The notes: generated by a model not told the origin, from the letters alone. DNA of 64,000 nucleotides from G963663495 sp963663495 (GCA_963663495.1 OY760427.1:992001-1056000), one strand, 5' to 3'. Counted from the first letter of the stretch, positions 1-8,694 are shown. Made by a program: numbers and translations.

Positions 1-227
1 GAACAATCGAACCGTAATGGATGATTTATGGGTACAGGGCAGCGCTAGCTTTGGCGCGCTCCGCGTCGGCGGAACGTTGCGCCCAGCGGATCGTCGGATG
101 AGTGTGAAGGGTGACGACAACAACGAACGGAAACCAGGCGACGCCATGGCCACTAGATCGCGCTCCCAATCCGCGGAGATGCTGTGCGATCATGAGGGTA
201 TTGGATTCCCCCACAGGAGTGACGAAA

Positions 228-1589
228 ATGCTGACGCGCATGAAGCTGGAGAATTTCAAGGCGTGGCAGGAAGCCGATCTGACGCTCGGAAGGGTGACCG
301 GCTTCTTCGGAGCCAATAGCGCCGGGAAGAGCAGTCTTTTCCATCTTCTCTTGCTACTCAAGCAGACCCGGAATGCCACGGACCGGGGTGTTGTTCTCGA
401 TTTTGGCGGTCGGTCGGAGTTGGTGAATCTGGGAACGTTTGCAGACGTGGTGCACCTACATGACAAAGAAAGGGTGATTCGTTGGCTCCTTGAATGGAAG
501 CTCCCCAGCGCGCTAAAGATCCCAGATCCCGGAACAGGATCCGCAAACTCCCTATTTGAAGGCACCAGCCTTCAGACGCGATATGAAGTGGGTTTCGGGC
601 CCAAGGGCCTGTCGCCTTCCGAGCTGGCATACCGATTCGCCAATGTCGATTTCCTGCTCCGCCTAAAGGACATGAAGAAGCAGGAATTCGAGTTGGCGGC
701 TGAACCACCAACCTTCACGTTCATTCGCAACCCAGGTCGCGCTTGGCCGTTGCCGCAGCCTGTGAAAACCCACCTGTTCCCCAGTCAGGCAAAGAGCTAC
801 TACCAGAATGCGGATTTTCTTGGGGATTTCGAGTTGGCATATGAAAACCTGATGGACTCCATCTACTACCTCGGTCCCTTGCGTGAGCATCCGCAGCGAG
901 AGTATCACTGGGCCGGATTGAGCCCGGAGGATGTGGGCCAACGAGGTGAGCGTGCTGTTGACGCGATGCTCGCCGCCACGATTCGCGAGGAAACGAGAAG
1001 CCTTGGGTACAGAAAGCACAGGAAGAGCTTTCAGGAAATGATCGCTTACTGGCTGCACGAGTTGGGACTGATTCGAGAATTCAATCTTGAGGAGATCGCT
1101 AAAGGAAGCAACCTATACCGGGCTATTGTCAAGGCCCTCCCGTCAAGTGTGCCGACGTTGCTGACCGATGTCGGGTTCGGTGTATCCCAGATATTACCGG
1201 TGCTAGTCTTGCTCTACTACGTTCCGGAGGGTTCGACGGTGCTGATGGAGCAGCCCGAAATCCATCTCCATCCCGCTGTACAGAGCGGCCTGGCGGACGT
1301 CATGTTGAACGTTGCCGAGGTGCGAAACGTGCAGATTGTGGTGGAGAGCCACAGCGAGCATCTGATGCGGCGTCTACAACGTCGTGTGGCTGAAGAAAGT
1401 GCATCGGCCGACGATGTGAAGCTGTATTCCGTTTCCTTCAATCGAGGCAAGGCGCGGGTTTCTGATCTCCTGCTCAACGAGTGGGGCGAGATCGAGAACT
1501 GGCCGGACAAGTTCTTCGGAGACGAAATGGGAGAGATCGCGGCGATCTCCAAGGCTTCCTTGAAGCGAAGGATCGAACAGTCAGGATGA
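228..1589 (+). CDS. AAA ATPase, OLD/DUF3696-like
   Basis: A 453-residue P-loop ATPase of the OLD/RecF-like type found in defence and DNA-repair modules. The Walker A motif GANSAGKSS lies at residues 28-36. A Walker B-like VLMEQPEIHLHP follows at about 338-349, then ESHSEHLMRR, the usual C-terminal half of ABC-type ATPases with an internal insertion. The ATG at 228 was chosen over an in-frame ATG at 111 because CAGGAG lies at 214-219 and the product begins MLTRMKLENF, the usual start of the family. The stop overlaps the start of the PIN-like gene by 4 bp (ATGA), so the two are probably translationally coupled. The protein probably acts as the nucleotide-dependent sensor or switch for that nuclease; this role is inferred from context. 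Confidence 0.9.
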   Translation: MLTRMKLENFKAWQEADLTLGRVTGFFGANSAGKSSLFHLLLLLKQTRNATDRGVVLDFGGRSELVNLGTFADVVHLHDKERVIRWLLEWKLPSALKIPDPGTGSANSLFEGTSLQTRYEVGFGPKGLSPSELAYRFANVDFLLRLKDMKKQEFELAAEPPTFTFIRNPGRAWPLPQPVKTHLFPSQAKSYYQNADFLGDFELAYENLMDSIYYLGPLREHPQREYHWAGLSPEDVGQRGERAVDAMLAATIREETRSLGYRKHRKSFQEMIAYWLHELGLIREFNLEEIAKGSNLYRAIVKALPSSVPTLLTDVGFGVSQILPVLVLLYYVPEGSTVLMEQPEIHLHPAVQSGLADVMLNVAEVRNVQIVVESHSEHLMRRLQRRVAEESASADDVKLYSVSFNRGKARVSDLLLNEWGEIENWPDKFFGDEMGEIAAISKASLKRRIEQSG

Positions 1590-2074
1590 CAACATTCGTC
1601 GTGGATAGCAACGTTGCGATAGTCGCCAACAGGCGCGGGACCCATGCTGACGAACGGTGCCAGTTAGCTTGCGTGGAGAAGCTGGAATACGTGGTCGAGA
1701 AGGAGGTGGTCGCCATTGACGACGCGCGTGCCATTCTGGCTGAGTATGCAAAGCACCTACAGACATCCGGAATGCTGGGCATGGGTGACACATTCTACAA
1801 GCATGTACTCAACCATCAGCATCGGTCCGACCGGGTACAGGTGGTCGCGGTAACTCCTTCCGAGGACCCTGCGCGGGGCTTTGAAGAGTTGCCGGAGAAT
1901 ACGTTCGACCCTTCGGATCGTAAGTTCCTGGCAGTTGCGGTCGCTGCCAAGGCGGTCGTTCTAAACGCAACTGACAGTGATTGGGCTGAACATGCGGCGT
2001 TGATGGACAGATTGGGAGTGAAAGTTAGTCAACTCTGTCCCCAACATGCCTCGAAAGATCTGCTCGAGCAATGA
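1586..2074 (+). CDS. PIN-like ribonuclease coupled to the AAA ATPase
   Basis: A 162-residue protein with the acidic pattern of PIN-fold nucleases: D7 in VVDSN at the end of strand 1, E53 in AILAEYAKH, D108/D111 in FDPSDRKF, and D130/D132 in NATDSDW. PIN proteins are metal-dependent RNases, often toxins or abortive-infection effectors. The ATG overlaps the ATPase stop (ATGA), and the open frame starting at 1481 inside the ATPase gene is not used. No antitoxin-like gene accompanies it, so the ATPase is the likely regulator. The PIN assignment comes from residue spacing seen here; the substrate is unknown. Confidence 0.75.
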   Translation: MTTFVVDSNVAIVANRRGTHADERCQLACVEKLEYVVEKEVVAIDDARAILAEYAKHLQTSGMLGMGDTFYKHVLNHQHRSDRVQVVAVTPSEDPARGFEELPENTFDPSDRKFLAVAVAAKAVVLNATDSDWAEHAALMDRLGVKVSQLCPQHASKDLLEQ

Positions 2075-2918
2075 TCGTGAAGCGAGGTACTTGGGTGCCC
2101 AGGGCCCCAAGTACCCCAGTACGCCCTACTGGCCGTGGTCACCGACCGTTGGTCGGGGTGACGCGGTGCACCCGGACCCGGGGCGATTTGTTGACGAGTC
2201 CGTGGTCGTCACGGAAAAGCTCGACGGAAGCAACACGCTCCTGCATGCAGGCGAGGTCTACGGGCGTAGCGTGGTGGCCCCTTCCCGCGCCAAGTGGATG
2301 GCAATGGTGAAGAAGCACCACGCTTGGAAGGTTAGCGAGCCGGGTGTCTATCTGTATGGCGAGGACATCTATGGGGTGCACAGTATCACCTACGGACCCG
2401 TAGCGGAACATGAGACATTCCATGCCTTCGCCCTTCGGGACAGCGAAGGCGCCTTTGCGGCCTTTGACGAGGTTGAGACGTATGCGCGCCATCTGGCGAT
2501 TCCGGTCGTCCCGGTCCTGTTCAAGGGTCGCTTCCGATCGGTCGCGGAGGTCCGTGAGTTTCTGAAGCTCGCCCATGGCGAGCCGTCGGTTCTCGGCGGC
2601 AAGCGAGAGGGTGTCATGTTGCGGTTGGCGCGAAGGTTTCGGGCGGACGAATTCCAGTACAACGTCTGCAAGAGCGTTCGCGTCGGCCATGTGCAGGCCG
2701 ACGAACATTGGACCAGGAACTGGAAGCCGTGCAAGATCACACGGCATGGCGGATCCGGCAGTTCAGCCCCACCTGAGACAGGGGCCCCCGACCTCACGGC
2801 TCACCCTCGCCGAGGTCCTCGCTACATCCTCTTCGACGGTTCTTCAGTGTCGCAGGGGGTATCGGCGTGTACTCCAGCACTTCTCCTGGATTCCCCTGGC
2901 GCCGATGATCCCACTTGA
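2046..2918 (+). CDS. RNA ligase, T4 Rnl2-like nucleotidyltransferase
   Basis: The protein carries the covalent nucleotidyltransferase motifs in order: motif I EKLDGSN with adenylated lysine K58, YGRS at 72-75, motif III/IIIa YLYGEDIYGVHSI at 102-114, motif IV KREGVMLR at 186-193, and motif V VCKSVR at 207-212. RNA ligases of this family seal nicked RNA via ligase-AMP. The ATG at 2046 lies inside the PIN gene (29-bp overlap); a TTG at 2091 just before the conserved KYPSTPYWPWSP is an alternative start. Family-like sequence ends near 2755 (KITRHG), and the last 55 residues look like out-of-frame read-through into a relic. Position behind an ATPase and a PIN RNase suggests RNA cleavage linked to RNA sealing, which is an inference. 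Confidence 0.85.
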   Translation: MPRKICSSNDREARYLGAQGPKYPSTPYWPWSPTVGRGDAVHPDPGRFVDESVVVTEKLDGSNTLLHAGEVYGRSVVAPSRAKWMAMVKKHHAWKVSEPGVYLYGEDIYGVHSITYGPVAEHETFHAFALRDSEGAFAAFDEVETYARHLAIPVVPVLFKGRFRSVAEVREFLKLAHGEPSVLGGKREGVMLRLARRFRADEFQYNVCKSVRVGHVQADEHWTRNWKPCKITRHGGSGSSAPPETGAPDLTAHPRRGPRYILFDGSSVSQGVSACTPALLLDSPGADDPT

Positions 2919-3018
2919 AAAGGACGCGATGCGGGATCTGCTCGAACTCAAGGACATCGCGCTTCTGAATGAGCTCTGGACCTTCTTCCGGCTGGCTGAC
3001 GAGATCACGGTGGTGCTG
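2760..3018 (+). pseudogene. DUF2357/McrC-like endonuclease fragment
   Basis: In the third plus frame (codons starting 2760+3n), this stretch encodes LTLAEVLA, RRGYRRVLQHF, IPLEKD and LLELKDIALLNELWTFF. From memory these resemble the central helical segment of DUF2357 proteins, which often accompany McrB-type GTPases in restriction systems. No start codon, N-terminus or PD-(D/E)XK nuclease core is visible, and the reading then runs into GC-rich low-complexity sequence. I read it as a truncated relic, possibly left when the ATPase/PIN/ligase block arrived. A diverged McrC-like protein is an equivalent reading. Confidence 0.45.
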
Positions 3019-3384
3019 GAGAGTCCACCCGTTCGATCGGGAGGCATGGACAGCGGTCCACTTCGGGCCGGGCCGGGGAGTTTCGGTTCTGGTGGAGGGA
3101 GGGGGAAGAGGGCGACCATAGCAGTCCCGGCCGCGCTGGCCGCGCTGGCCGCGCCGACCTGCAACTATCGGAAACCGGCACGGGGGGAAGCTTGAGGTGT
3201 CGGGCCCGGCCGCGATCGTCCTCGATGAGTTGGGACTTCTCGTCCAGGTATCGGATCTGAGTCAGCGTCTCCGACACGCCAGCTTGGCGACGAAATGCAT
3301 TCCTCACGAAAAGGTCCAATGAGCTGCCGGCGTTCCTCGGTTCAATGCCTCGCAACGGTTGCACTGGACGCCAGCGTCATGACC

Positions 3385-3582
3385 TCACCTACCCTCTACT
3401 CGCCCCGAGCTCTGAGTGTCCCGCACCAACCTTCGTAGGTCATCCTGGACTCTCTCGAACGCCCGATCCGCGTCTGCGTTGGCACGCCTCCGGATCTCGT
3501 CATCAATGAGAACCCTCCTCGGGTCAGTCCTGTCTCCCCGGGGGTCGGTAACACGGTTGAGTCGGTTCAGCCTATTCTTCAT
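3385..3582 (-). CDS. Small charged hypothetical protein
   Basis: A 65-residue, Arg/Asp-rich product, probably helical, whose ATG overlaps the end of the Ntn-hydrolase-like gene by 11 bp, so it would be translationally coupled. No family is recognised. The overlap and strongly charged composition make it plausible as a small partner of the upstream protein, but chance cannot be excluded at this length. A further open frame just downstream (3364-3005) turns into GC-rich low-complexity sequence and is not called. Confidence 0.35.
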   Translation of the reverse strand: MKNRLNRLNRVTDPRGDRTDPRRVLIDDEIRRRANADADRAFERVQDDLRRLVRDTQSSGRVEGR

Positions 3583-4858
3583 TTCTGCCTCCGGGCGGGG
3601 TTAGCTGCGTTAGCGATTGCCGGGCAAAGTAATCGCGATTCAACGAAGGGTCAAAATAGTGCTTTCGCTTGATCCAAACGAAACCATCACCCTTTGAAAT
3701 TACTGCGACATCAATCGGGCCGCCAACCGATTCTTTTTCCATTGACACCCGTCTCTTGATCGACGTTAGATTGATCAGCGCTTCCGCCATGCTTGCCAAC
3801 TCCTCCTTGGGAAGGTGCGTGACGATTTCAAGGACAGGGTGAATGAACCGTTCCTGTCGAACACGGTCGGCAGCCCGTTTGAAGTCTTCCAGGTTACTGC
3901 TTACGATCGTCGCCAGATCGGATTGTTGCTGTTCTGTAAGCCCACCTTCTGGAGCACCGGTTTCGAGTATCTCGCGAGCCACCTTGTAAAGAATCCTTTC
4001 GAGGTATCCATGCAGGTATTCCAAATAGTGCCGGTCCACCCCTTCCATAAAACGGCCAACCATCTCACCTTGTGCAAACGCTATCACTGCCGTTCGCATT
4101 TGGGCACGATCAACATCAACAGCTCGCTTCGTATGCGCTTTAATGGTATTCCCAATAGCCCCATCGGTTACCACTTCCACCAGACTCGGAAACATCTCCT
4201 CTTCACCAAATCCGGCGAACACCACCCCTGAATAGCCTCCCGACAACCTCACGCTCTTGATGGCAGCGCCAAGAGCGCTATGGAGGGACTGTCGGACGGA
4301 GGCATCGATGTCGACGCCGTCAAAGCAATGATCGATGCTCTCGTTGATGGCGGCTTCGTTTTCGCGAAGCAAACCAGCAGTATCAACATCTTGCATTGAC
4401 GGTGCTTCACCGGCTTCTCGTAAGGTGGCCGCGTGCCTCTCGACAAGCTCGGCAATACCGCTGCCTTGTGAGAGTGAAGAGTCATCACTCGAGCCGGCGC
4501 GGATGTCCCGAGACATCCTTTCGAAAAGTCCTTCGGCGATCCAGAGGAGGTTGGTGACCTTTTCCGCCTCAGTGCAGATGGTTTCGTTACTAATGTAGTC
4601 GAGAAAAGACTCGGCATAGTCGTTGACAGTGGCCATGCCTCGGGCAGCAATGCCGTGGCGGTGCATCTTGACTAGGGTTTCCCAGGGGACGCCCATAAAT
4701 TCCGCGTTGTTGTATATCATCACACCGACAGGCTGGTGCTTGGAAAGTGCGAAGAGCTTGTTCGTTGGATACGTCTTGCCGGTGTTGCCGACGCTCATGG
4801 CACTGTCGGCTGCCAACGCAACAGCCGAACGGTTCATTACGGCGACTTCGGCGGTCAC
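3572..4858 (-). CDS. Proteasome-like Ntn-hydrolase of unknown function
   Basis: A 428-residue protein starting at GTG 4858 behind an AAGGAG motif. After removal of fMet the chain starts T1-A-E-V-A-V. AADS then puts Asp at position 17 and YPTNK puts Lys at position 33. These are exactly the T1, D17 and K33 used by proteasome beta subunits, HslV and Anbu. A hydrophobic VGVMIYNNAEFMG segment follows, as in the beta-sandwich of that fold. The length is about twice a normal beta subunit, with a long helical, charged C-terminal half. It sits downstream of a broken NERD/SEC-C gene inside a defence island and overlaps a small ORF. The Ntn assignment is inferred from motif spacing; substrate and assembly state are unknown. 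Confidence 0.65.
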   Translation of the reverse strand: MTAEVAVMNRSAVALAADSAMSVGNTGKTYPTNKLFALSKHQPVGVMIYNNAEFMGVPWETLVKMHRHGIAARGMATVNDYAESFLDYISNETICTEAEKVTNLLWIAEGLFERMSRDIRAGSSDDSSLSQGSGIAELVERHAATLREAGEAPSMQDVDTAGLLRENEAAINESIDHCFDGVDIDASVRQSLHSALGAAIKSVRLSGGYSGVVFAGFGEEEMFPSLVEVVTDGAIGNTIKAHTKRAVDVDRAQMRTAVIAFAQGEMVGRFMEGVDRHYLEYLHGYLERILYKVAREILETGAPEGGLTEQQQSDLATIVSSNLEDFKRAADRVRQERFIHPVLEIVTHLPKEELASMAEALINLTSIKRRVSMEKESVGGPIDVAVISKGDGFVWIKRKHYFDPSLNRDYFARQSLTQLTPPGGRNEE

Positions 4859-5048
4859 GAGGTACTCCTTCCGTTACTCATGGACACCATGATTCGAAGA
4901 GAGACTCCTTGCGAACCGTACTCGCGGCGTTCGTGAACGGCATCGGAGCGGACAGCGGGGATGGCGCTGAGACTGCTTCTTCTTGCCTCCGCCGGTTGCT
5001 CCCGATGGGGGCGAAGGAATCCCGCATTTCGAACCACGCCCCATCCGC

Positions 5049-6508
5049 CTACTGAGGAATGCAGCACCGCTTGTATTTTCTGCCGCTTCCACACGGACAG
5101 GGCTGATAGCGTCCGACCTTTCCGCCCCGTCCATCTTCAATTGCCTCGACTTCCAATCCACGAGCAGGCGTTCCATATCTGAATAGAATCGCCACTCTGA
5201 CACCAGTTTCCCGGCAAACCTAAGTGATCCGTCGGGCATCAGCGCGATGCCAAACCAGAAGTCTGCCTTCTGAGCATACTTCCGCATCTTGCAATGTTCC
5301 ATCAACCTCATTTCGGCCGCCCGGTGTGCGAGGCGGCTACAGTGAATCGTCAATCCACAGGACCCTGTGGCGATGCCGAAGCTTACGTCGTGTAGCCTGC
5401 AGTCCGCCGCCGTCCTTTGCAAGACCTCATCGGTGAGCCTATTGATCTTCTTTGTTGTCTCCTCACTCAATGTCAACAACATCAATCTCAGGTCAATTGC
5501 CACTGCGTGCGGCTCGTCTTCGATTGCCGTGATAATCCCGGCAAACCGAGTTCCCTCAAACCGAGTGAGGATGCCATCCGGGGTCCGTACGCCTGGCATC
5601 CTGTCCCGCCTTACTGCCATCGCAAGGTCAAGATCGGCGGATACATTATCCTCAAGCCCAAGCATGTCAGTGTCGTCGGTTACCCACAGGTTCCGTTTCA
5701 AGTGATATGACAGAAACGTGTGTTCGTGACTTCCGATCAGCTGGTCACCAAATTCATCCCGAAGGCTTAGGTAACTCAACAGACGCAACGGTGATTCCAA
5801 TATCTCAGTCATTGCGTCCAACCCAAAAACGTCGATAACGAGGGGTGGAAGGACTGGTTCACTAACGTCTACTTGTAAAAACTGCCGCGCTTGAAAGGTC
5901 AACGCGGGAAAGTGATCCGCAACAACCGATATTGGGAAGATGCCCACTGGCGTGTTCGTGAGCGGAACAGCTCTTCTGTCCTTACAACGCAAAGTCACGG
6001 TCGGATCCCCAAGGTATCCGGCACATTTGATCGCCTGATCGACAGCATCTTGCACCGCCGCCTTGAAGTCGTTTCACAACTGTAGATCATTTCCCTTTCG
6101 TGCTGCCAATGTGAGTTTCTTAGACTTCGATTGCACGACAATGGCACAGTTGCCGAATATCACGAGAACATCAATCTCTCCCAAAGTTATGCCTTTGGAC
6201 TTCTTAACCTCGACATTCTGGAATACACGGTGAGCACCGAATACGCGTGCGAGCCGATCCGCCGAAAACTCCTCCGTGAAACTGCCACGATGCCGCTGGG
6301 CGATGGGAGCATAAGCGTCGTCGTTCAGCATCCAGTAGAATGGTGTCTCGTAGATCGCTTCCGATATCCCGTAGGGTTGCAACTGAATGAACTGATCCGG
6401 GTCCTTGCGAATCAACGGATAGGCGTACGCTTCACTAACATCGTGAAGGGCAGTGAACTTGTCGTTATGCTCATTGCTAGATGTCGCAAACGCTTTGATG
6501 TACGACAT
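5049..6508 (-). pseudogene. NERD-like nuclease with C-terminal SEC-C zinc motif, broken
   Basis: Two adjacent minus-strand frames make one protein. The first (6508-6074) contains GEIDVLVIFGN followed by VVQSKSKK, a restriction-endonuclease-like core of NERD type, then ARKGNDLQL, a TGA stop, and NDFKAAVQDAVDQA, which continues in the same frame. The second half runs to about 5160, where a frameshift is needed to reach RYQPCPCGSGRKYKRCC, a textbook SEC-C zinc-binding tail, and the TAG ending at 5049. The gene thus has one in-frame nonsense codon (6074-6076) and one frameshift. The N-terminus may also be trimmed, because a stop directly precedes the ATG at 6508. It lies between a TIR pseudogene and the Ntn-like gene. 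Probably a former defence nuclease. Confidence 0.75.
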
Positions 6509-6575
6509 TTAGGATTATTGCCGGCGATTACCGCAGGGACGGGGACCTGATGCCCTTCTGTGCGTGGACCGACGA

Positions 6576-7178
6576 TCATGATTCCTTACGGCGCAACGGT
6601 CGTGATAAGTCATTCCTGCAAGTTGCACGATCTTGGAGCGCTGCATTTACGAGCCAATGCATTTTGTCCGGGTTATTAGCAATCCTTGCCCGAGGTACTA
6701 CGGAAATACTGGCTCCCGGAATTAGGAGAATGTCAATAATCCGAGCAGGAATGTAAGGGTATAGCCGCTCGTATTCCTCGCGACTCTGAATCAATTCCCA
6801 AGTCTCAATACTTGGATACAGCTTCTATTAATCTTCCCTCAGCGCTTGGCAGAAGTGGCCCGAGGTTCCAGATAGACGGATGACCAGTATACCGGATTTC
6901 TTGTTGACCGTCTCATCGAACATGTTTGAATAGATCTCCAAATGAACATGCTTTCAATGCTTAGTGCATTGGCTGACGATCACGATGGTTACAGCCAAAT
7001 CCCTCAAGTAATTATCCCTGATGATCTCTCAGATATGCTCATCGGGTAAAGAATCTTCTATGTCACCAGTATTTACTGATCCGTCTATAAAGATTCTGTG
7101 CTGGCGTGCCGCATCGACGAGGTAATCCTTGTAGCATTGGTCCTTGTCGTGGTGGTAGCATACGAATACCTTGTGCAT
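6576..7178 (-). pseudogene. TIR-like (DUF1863, ThsB-type) protein with nonsense mutations
   Basis: A single minus-strand frame of 201 codons from ATG 7178 reads MHKVFVCYHHDKDQ, IFIDGSVNTGDIED, LRDLAVTIVIVSQ, VHLEIYSNMF, KKSGILVIRL, EEYERLYPYIPARIID and finally YERLYPYIP-type C-terminal sequence ending DLSRPLRRKES. These are characteristic of the DUF1863 TIR-like family, which includes Thoeris ThsB-type proteins, and the usual length is about 200 residues. Four in-frame stops break it: HI*EI, KH*KHV and a double stop before KLYPSIE. Each is one C-to-T change from CGA, CAA or CAG, so decay looks recent. It lies downstream of a SLOG fragment on the same strand, suggesting a former TIR/SLOG pair. 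Confidence 0.85.
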
Positions 7179-7199
7179 ATGCGCTATGTTCGGCTTGGT

Positions 7200-7715
7200 A
7201 TGTTTCCGCTGGCGTTTGCTGACGCAATTTGTTCACGCCCCGGAGAATTAACATAATTGCATCACGGATGTACGAAGTGCTCGCCAGCGCTTTGTTCTCC
7301 TCAGGTGACAAGCCGTTGTTTAAATCCTTGCCGGTCCATCCCTTGAACTTCCGGCGCCCCGGCCAGTCGCTCCGTGATCTAGTCCACGGTTCAACGAGAC
7401 CAATAGTTTCAGCGACATCGCGGGCGCATCCGCCGAACCCGCCGACAAGAAACAAGGGCTGGCTTGAGCGTAGCGATAGCAACGCCTCTTCTGCCACACT
7501 AGGCATGCACCCCCTGTAATCTACTACCTGACCACCAAGGACCACGCGCGCATCGGTAGTAGAGCACTGGACCTTACGCATCGCTGTCAGTCCAGAACAC
7601 CATTCGTCTCTGCGCGCCTTACGTGTTGGAATATTCCGGCGAGCGATCAATTCCAGCGGGGCCCCGTCAAATCTCAAGAGGACGAGCTTAGCCGCTCCCG
7701 GAAGTTCCGCTGCTT
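7200..7715 (-). pseudogene. SLOG-domain protein fragment (C-terminal half)
   Basis: The C-terminal part of the 372-residue open frame at 7063-8181 matches the SLOG protein at 10156-10968 almost motif for motif. Shared elements are GLTAMRKV, ARVVLGGQVVDYRGCMPS, EEALLSLRSSQPLF, VGGFGGCARDVAETIGLVE, DLNNGLS and ILRGVNKL. The first ~115 residues of a SLOG protein, including the YGGDLR loop, are missing and replaced in frame by IS21 IstA sequence. The natural stop is also gone, so the frame runs into the start of the TIR-like pseudogene. Probably the relic of a second, diverged TIR/SLOG operon. Confidence 0.8.
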
Positions 7716-8181
7716 CCGTCTGATGGAGCCTCGGTACCCCTCCACACGCCTGAAGAGCATTCTGCAACCCCTCCGATAGCGCCTCGAAGCTCTCCGAACG
7801 GCATACACTACCCGTCTGCCAGCTCGAATACGTCAGCACAAAATGGAACAACTTATGCTTGAAGGGCACTCCCCCAATCGTCACACCCAACTTGTCCATG
7901 CACGTAAAGTCCGACTGCACTCGATCTCCCGGCTTGTACTCCTGTGCAAAGTAGACCTCCTTCGGCGGACCCTCCGTCGCTTTCCAGCACTTCACATGAC
8001 GCTGCAGCGTATGCAACTGGCCCGGCTGAAACTTGCCCGGATATAGACGCTGAAGCTCCCTAAAAAGCGCCGTAACCTCAAGATTCGGATTCATCTCCAA
8101 AAACCCCTTCGCCTCCTCCCACACTTCCTCGAACGGATCCTTGCGCGTACGAAAGCGGTCATACGCGGAAATAGTGCACAA
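7716..8181 (-). mobile_element. IS21-family IstA transposase fragment fused to SLOG sequence
   Basis: The first ~155 residues of the open frame resemble IS21 IstA: EEVWEEAKGFLE, LFRELQRLYPGKFQPGQL, LQRHVKCWKA, QSDFTCMDKLGVTIGG, FHFVLTYSSWQTG and SESFEALSEGLQNAL, ending at GGVPRLHQTE. D91 in QSDF would be the first catalytic Asp; in the next motif the expected Asp is Glu. The N-terminal helix-turn-helix part and the DDE C-terminus are missing, and there is no IstB. The frame is open across the IstA-to-SLOG junction near 7715, so a chimeric protein could be made, although a deletion after insertion is the simplest explanation. Confidence 0.8.
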
Positions 8182-8382
8182 AGAGGGACAGAGACGGAGC
8201 CGCAGAATTCACCTAAAAGCCACACGCGTGCGGGTTTGCGCCCCAGCATTTATCTGCGGTTGGGTTGTGCAGCTGTCCTTGCGACAGGGGGACGCCTAGC
8301 GGCTGGTACAGACCGCCGTGCCAGAGTAAGATCAGGATTGGGATCTGGGATTGAAGGGCGCTGACCTTCCGCGCGCGCCCGC

Positions 8383-8694
8383 ATGACGCTGTTGGACGGT
8401 GTTGCGTTGCTCAAGAGCCCGTAGGTGGTGACGGACCTGATGGATAAACTGCAGGAAGGCGGTGCCGTGCCGAGCAAGGCAGTCGATGTTGCTGCCCACA
8501 TAGCCATCGATGCTGTCAACCGTGTTGATTATCTGGTGACGTGGAACTTCAAGCACATTGCGAATCCGGCTCTGCTTCCCATAATTGATCGCGTGCTTTG
8601 TGAGTTGGATCACAAGCCGGTAATTATTTGTACACTGGATGCATTAATGGAGGTACCCTATGGAAAACCCGCGGGCGGATCCGATTCTGGCTGA
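8383..8694 (+). pseudogene. PIN/VapC-type toxin, N-terminally truncated, internal stop
   Basis: The frame from 8425 reads KAVDVAAHIAIDAVNRVDYLVTWNFKHIANP and PVIICTLDALME, the C-terminal half of a common PIN toxin family whose signature is D-x-x-HIA...D-(F/Y)LLTWN-x-(R/K)HI. In the same frame upstream, LLDGVALLKSP is followed by a TAG and then VVTDLMDKL, so a nonsense codon at about 8422 splits it. The first ~45 residues with the first catalytic Asp are absent, because the sequence upstream belongs to the IS21 remnant. The small gene at 8660 overlaps its end, as in intact pairs. Confidence 0.7.

Noticed and set aside
3005..3364. 119-codon minus-strand frame after the small charged protein
   Set aside because: Only the first ~65 residues look protein-like; the rest is translated from GC-rich low-complexity sequence.
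6074..8424. TGA or TAG recoding to explain in-frame stops
   Set aside because: Intact genes in the window use TGA, TAA and TAG as ordinary ends, and the affected genes also carry frameshifts or truncations.
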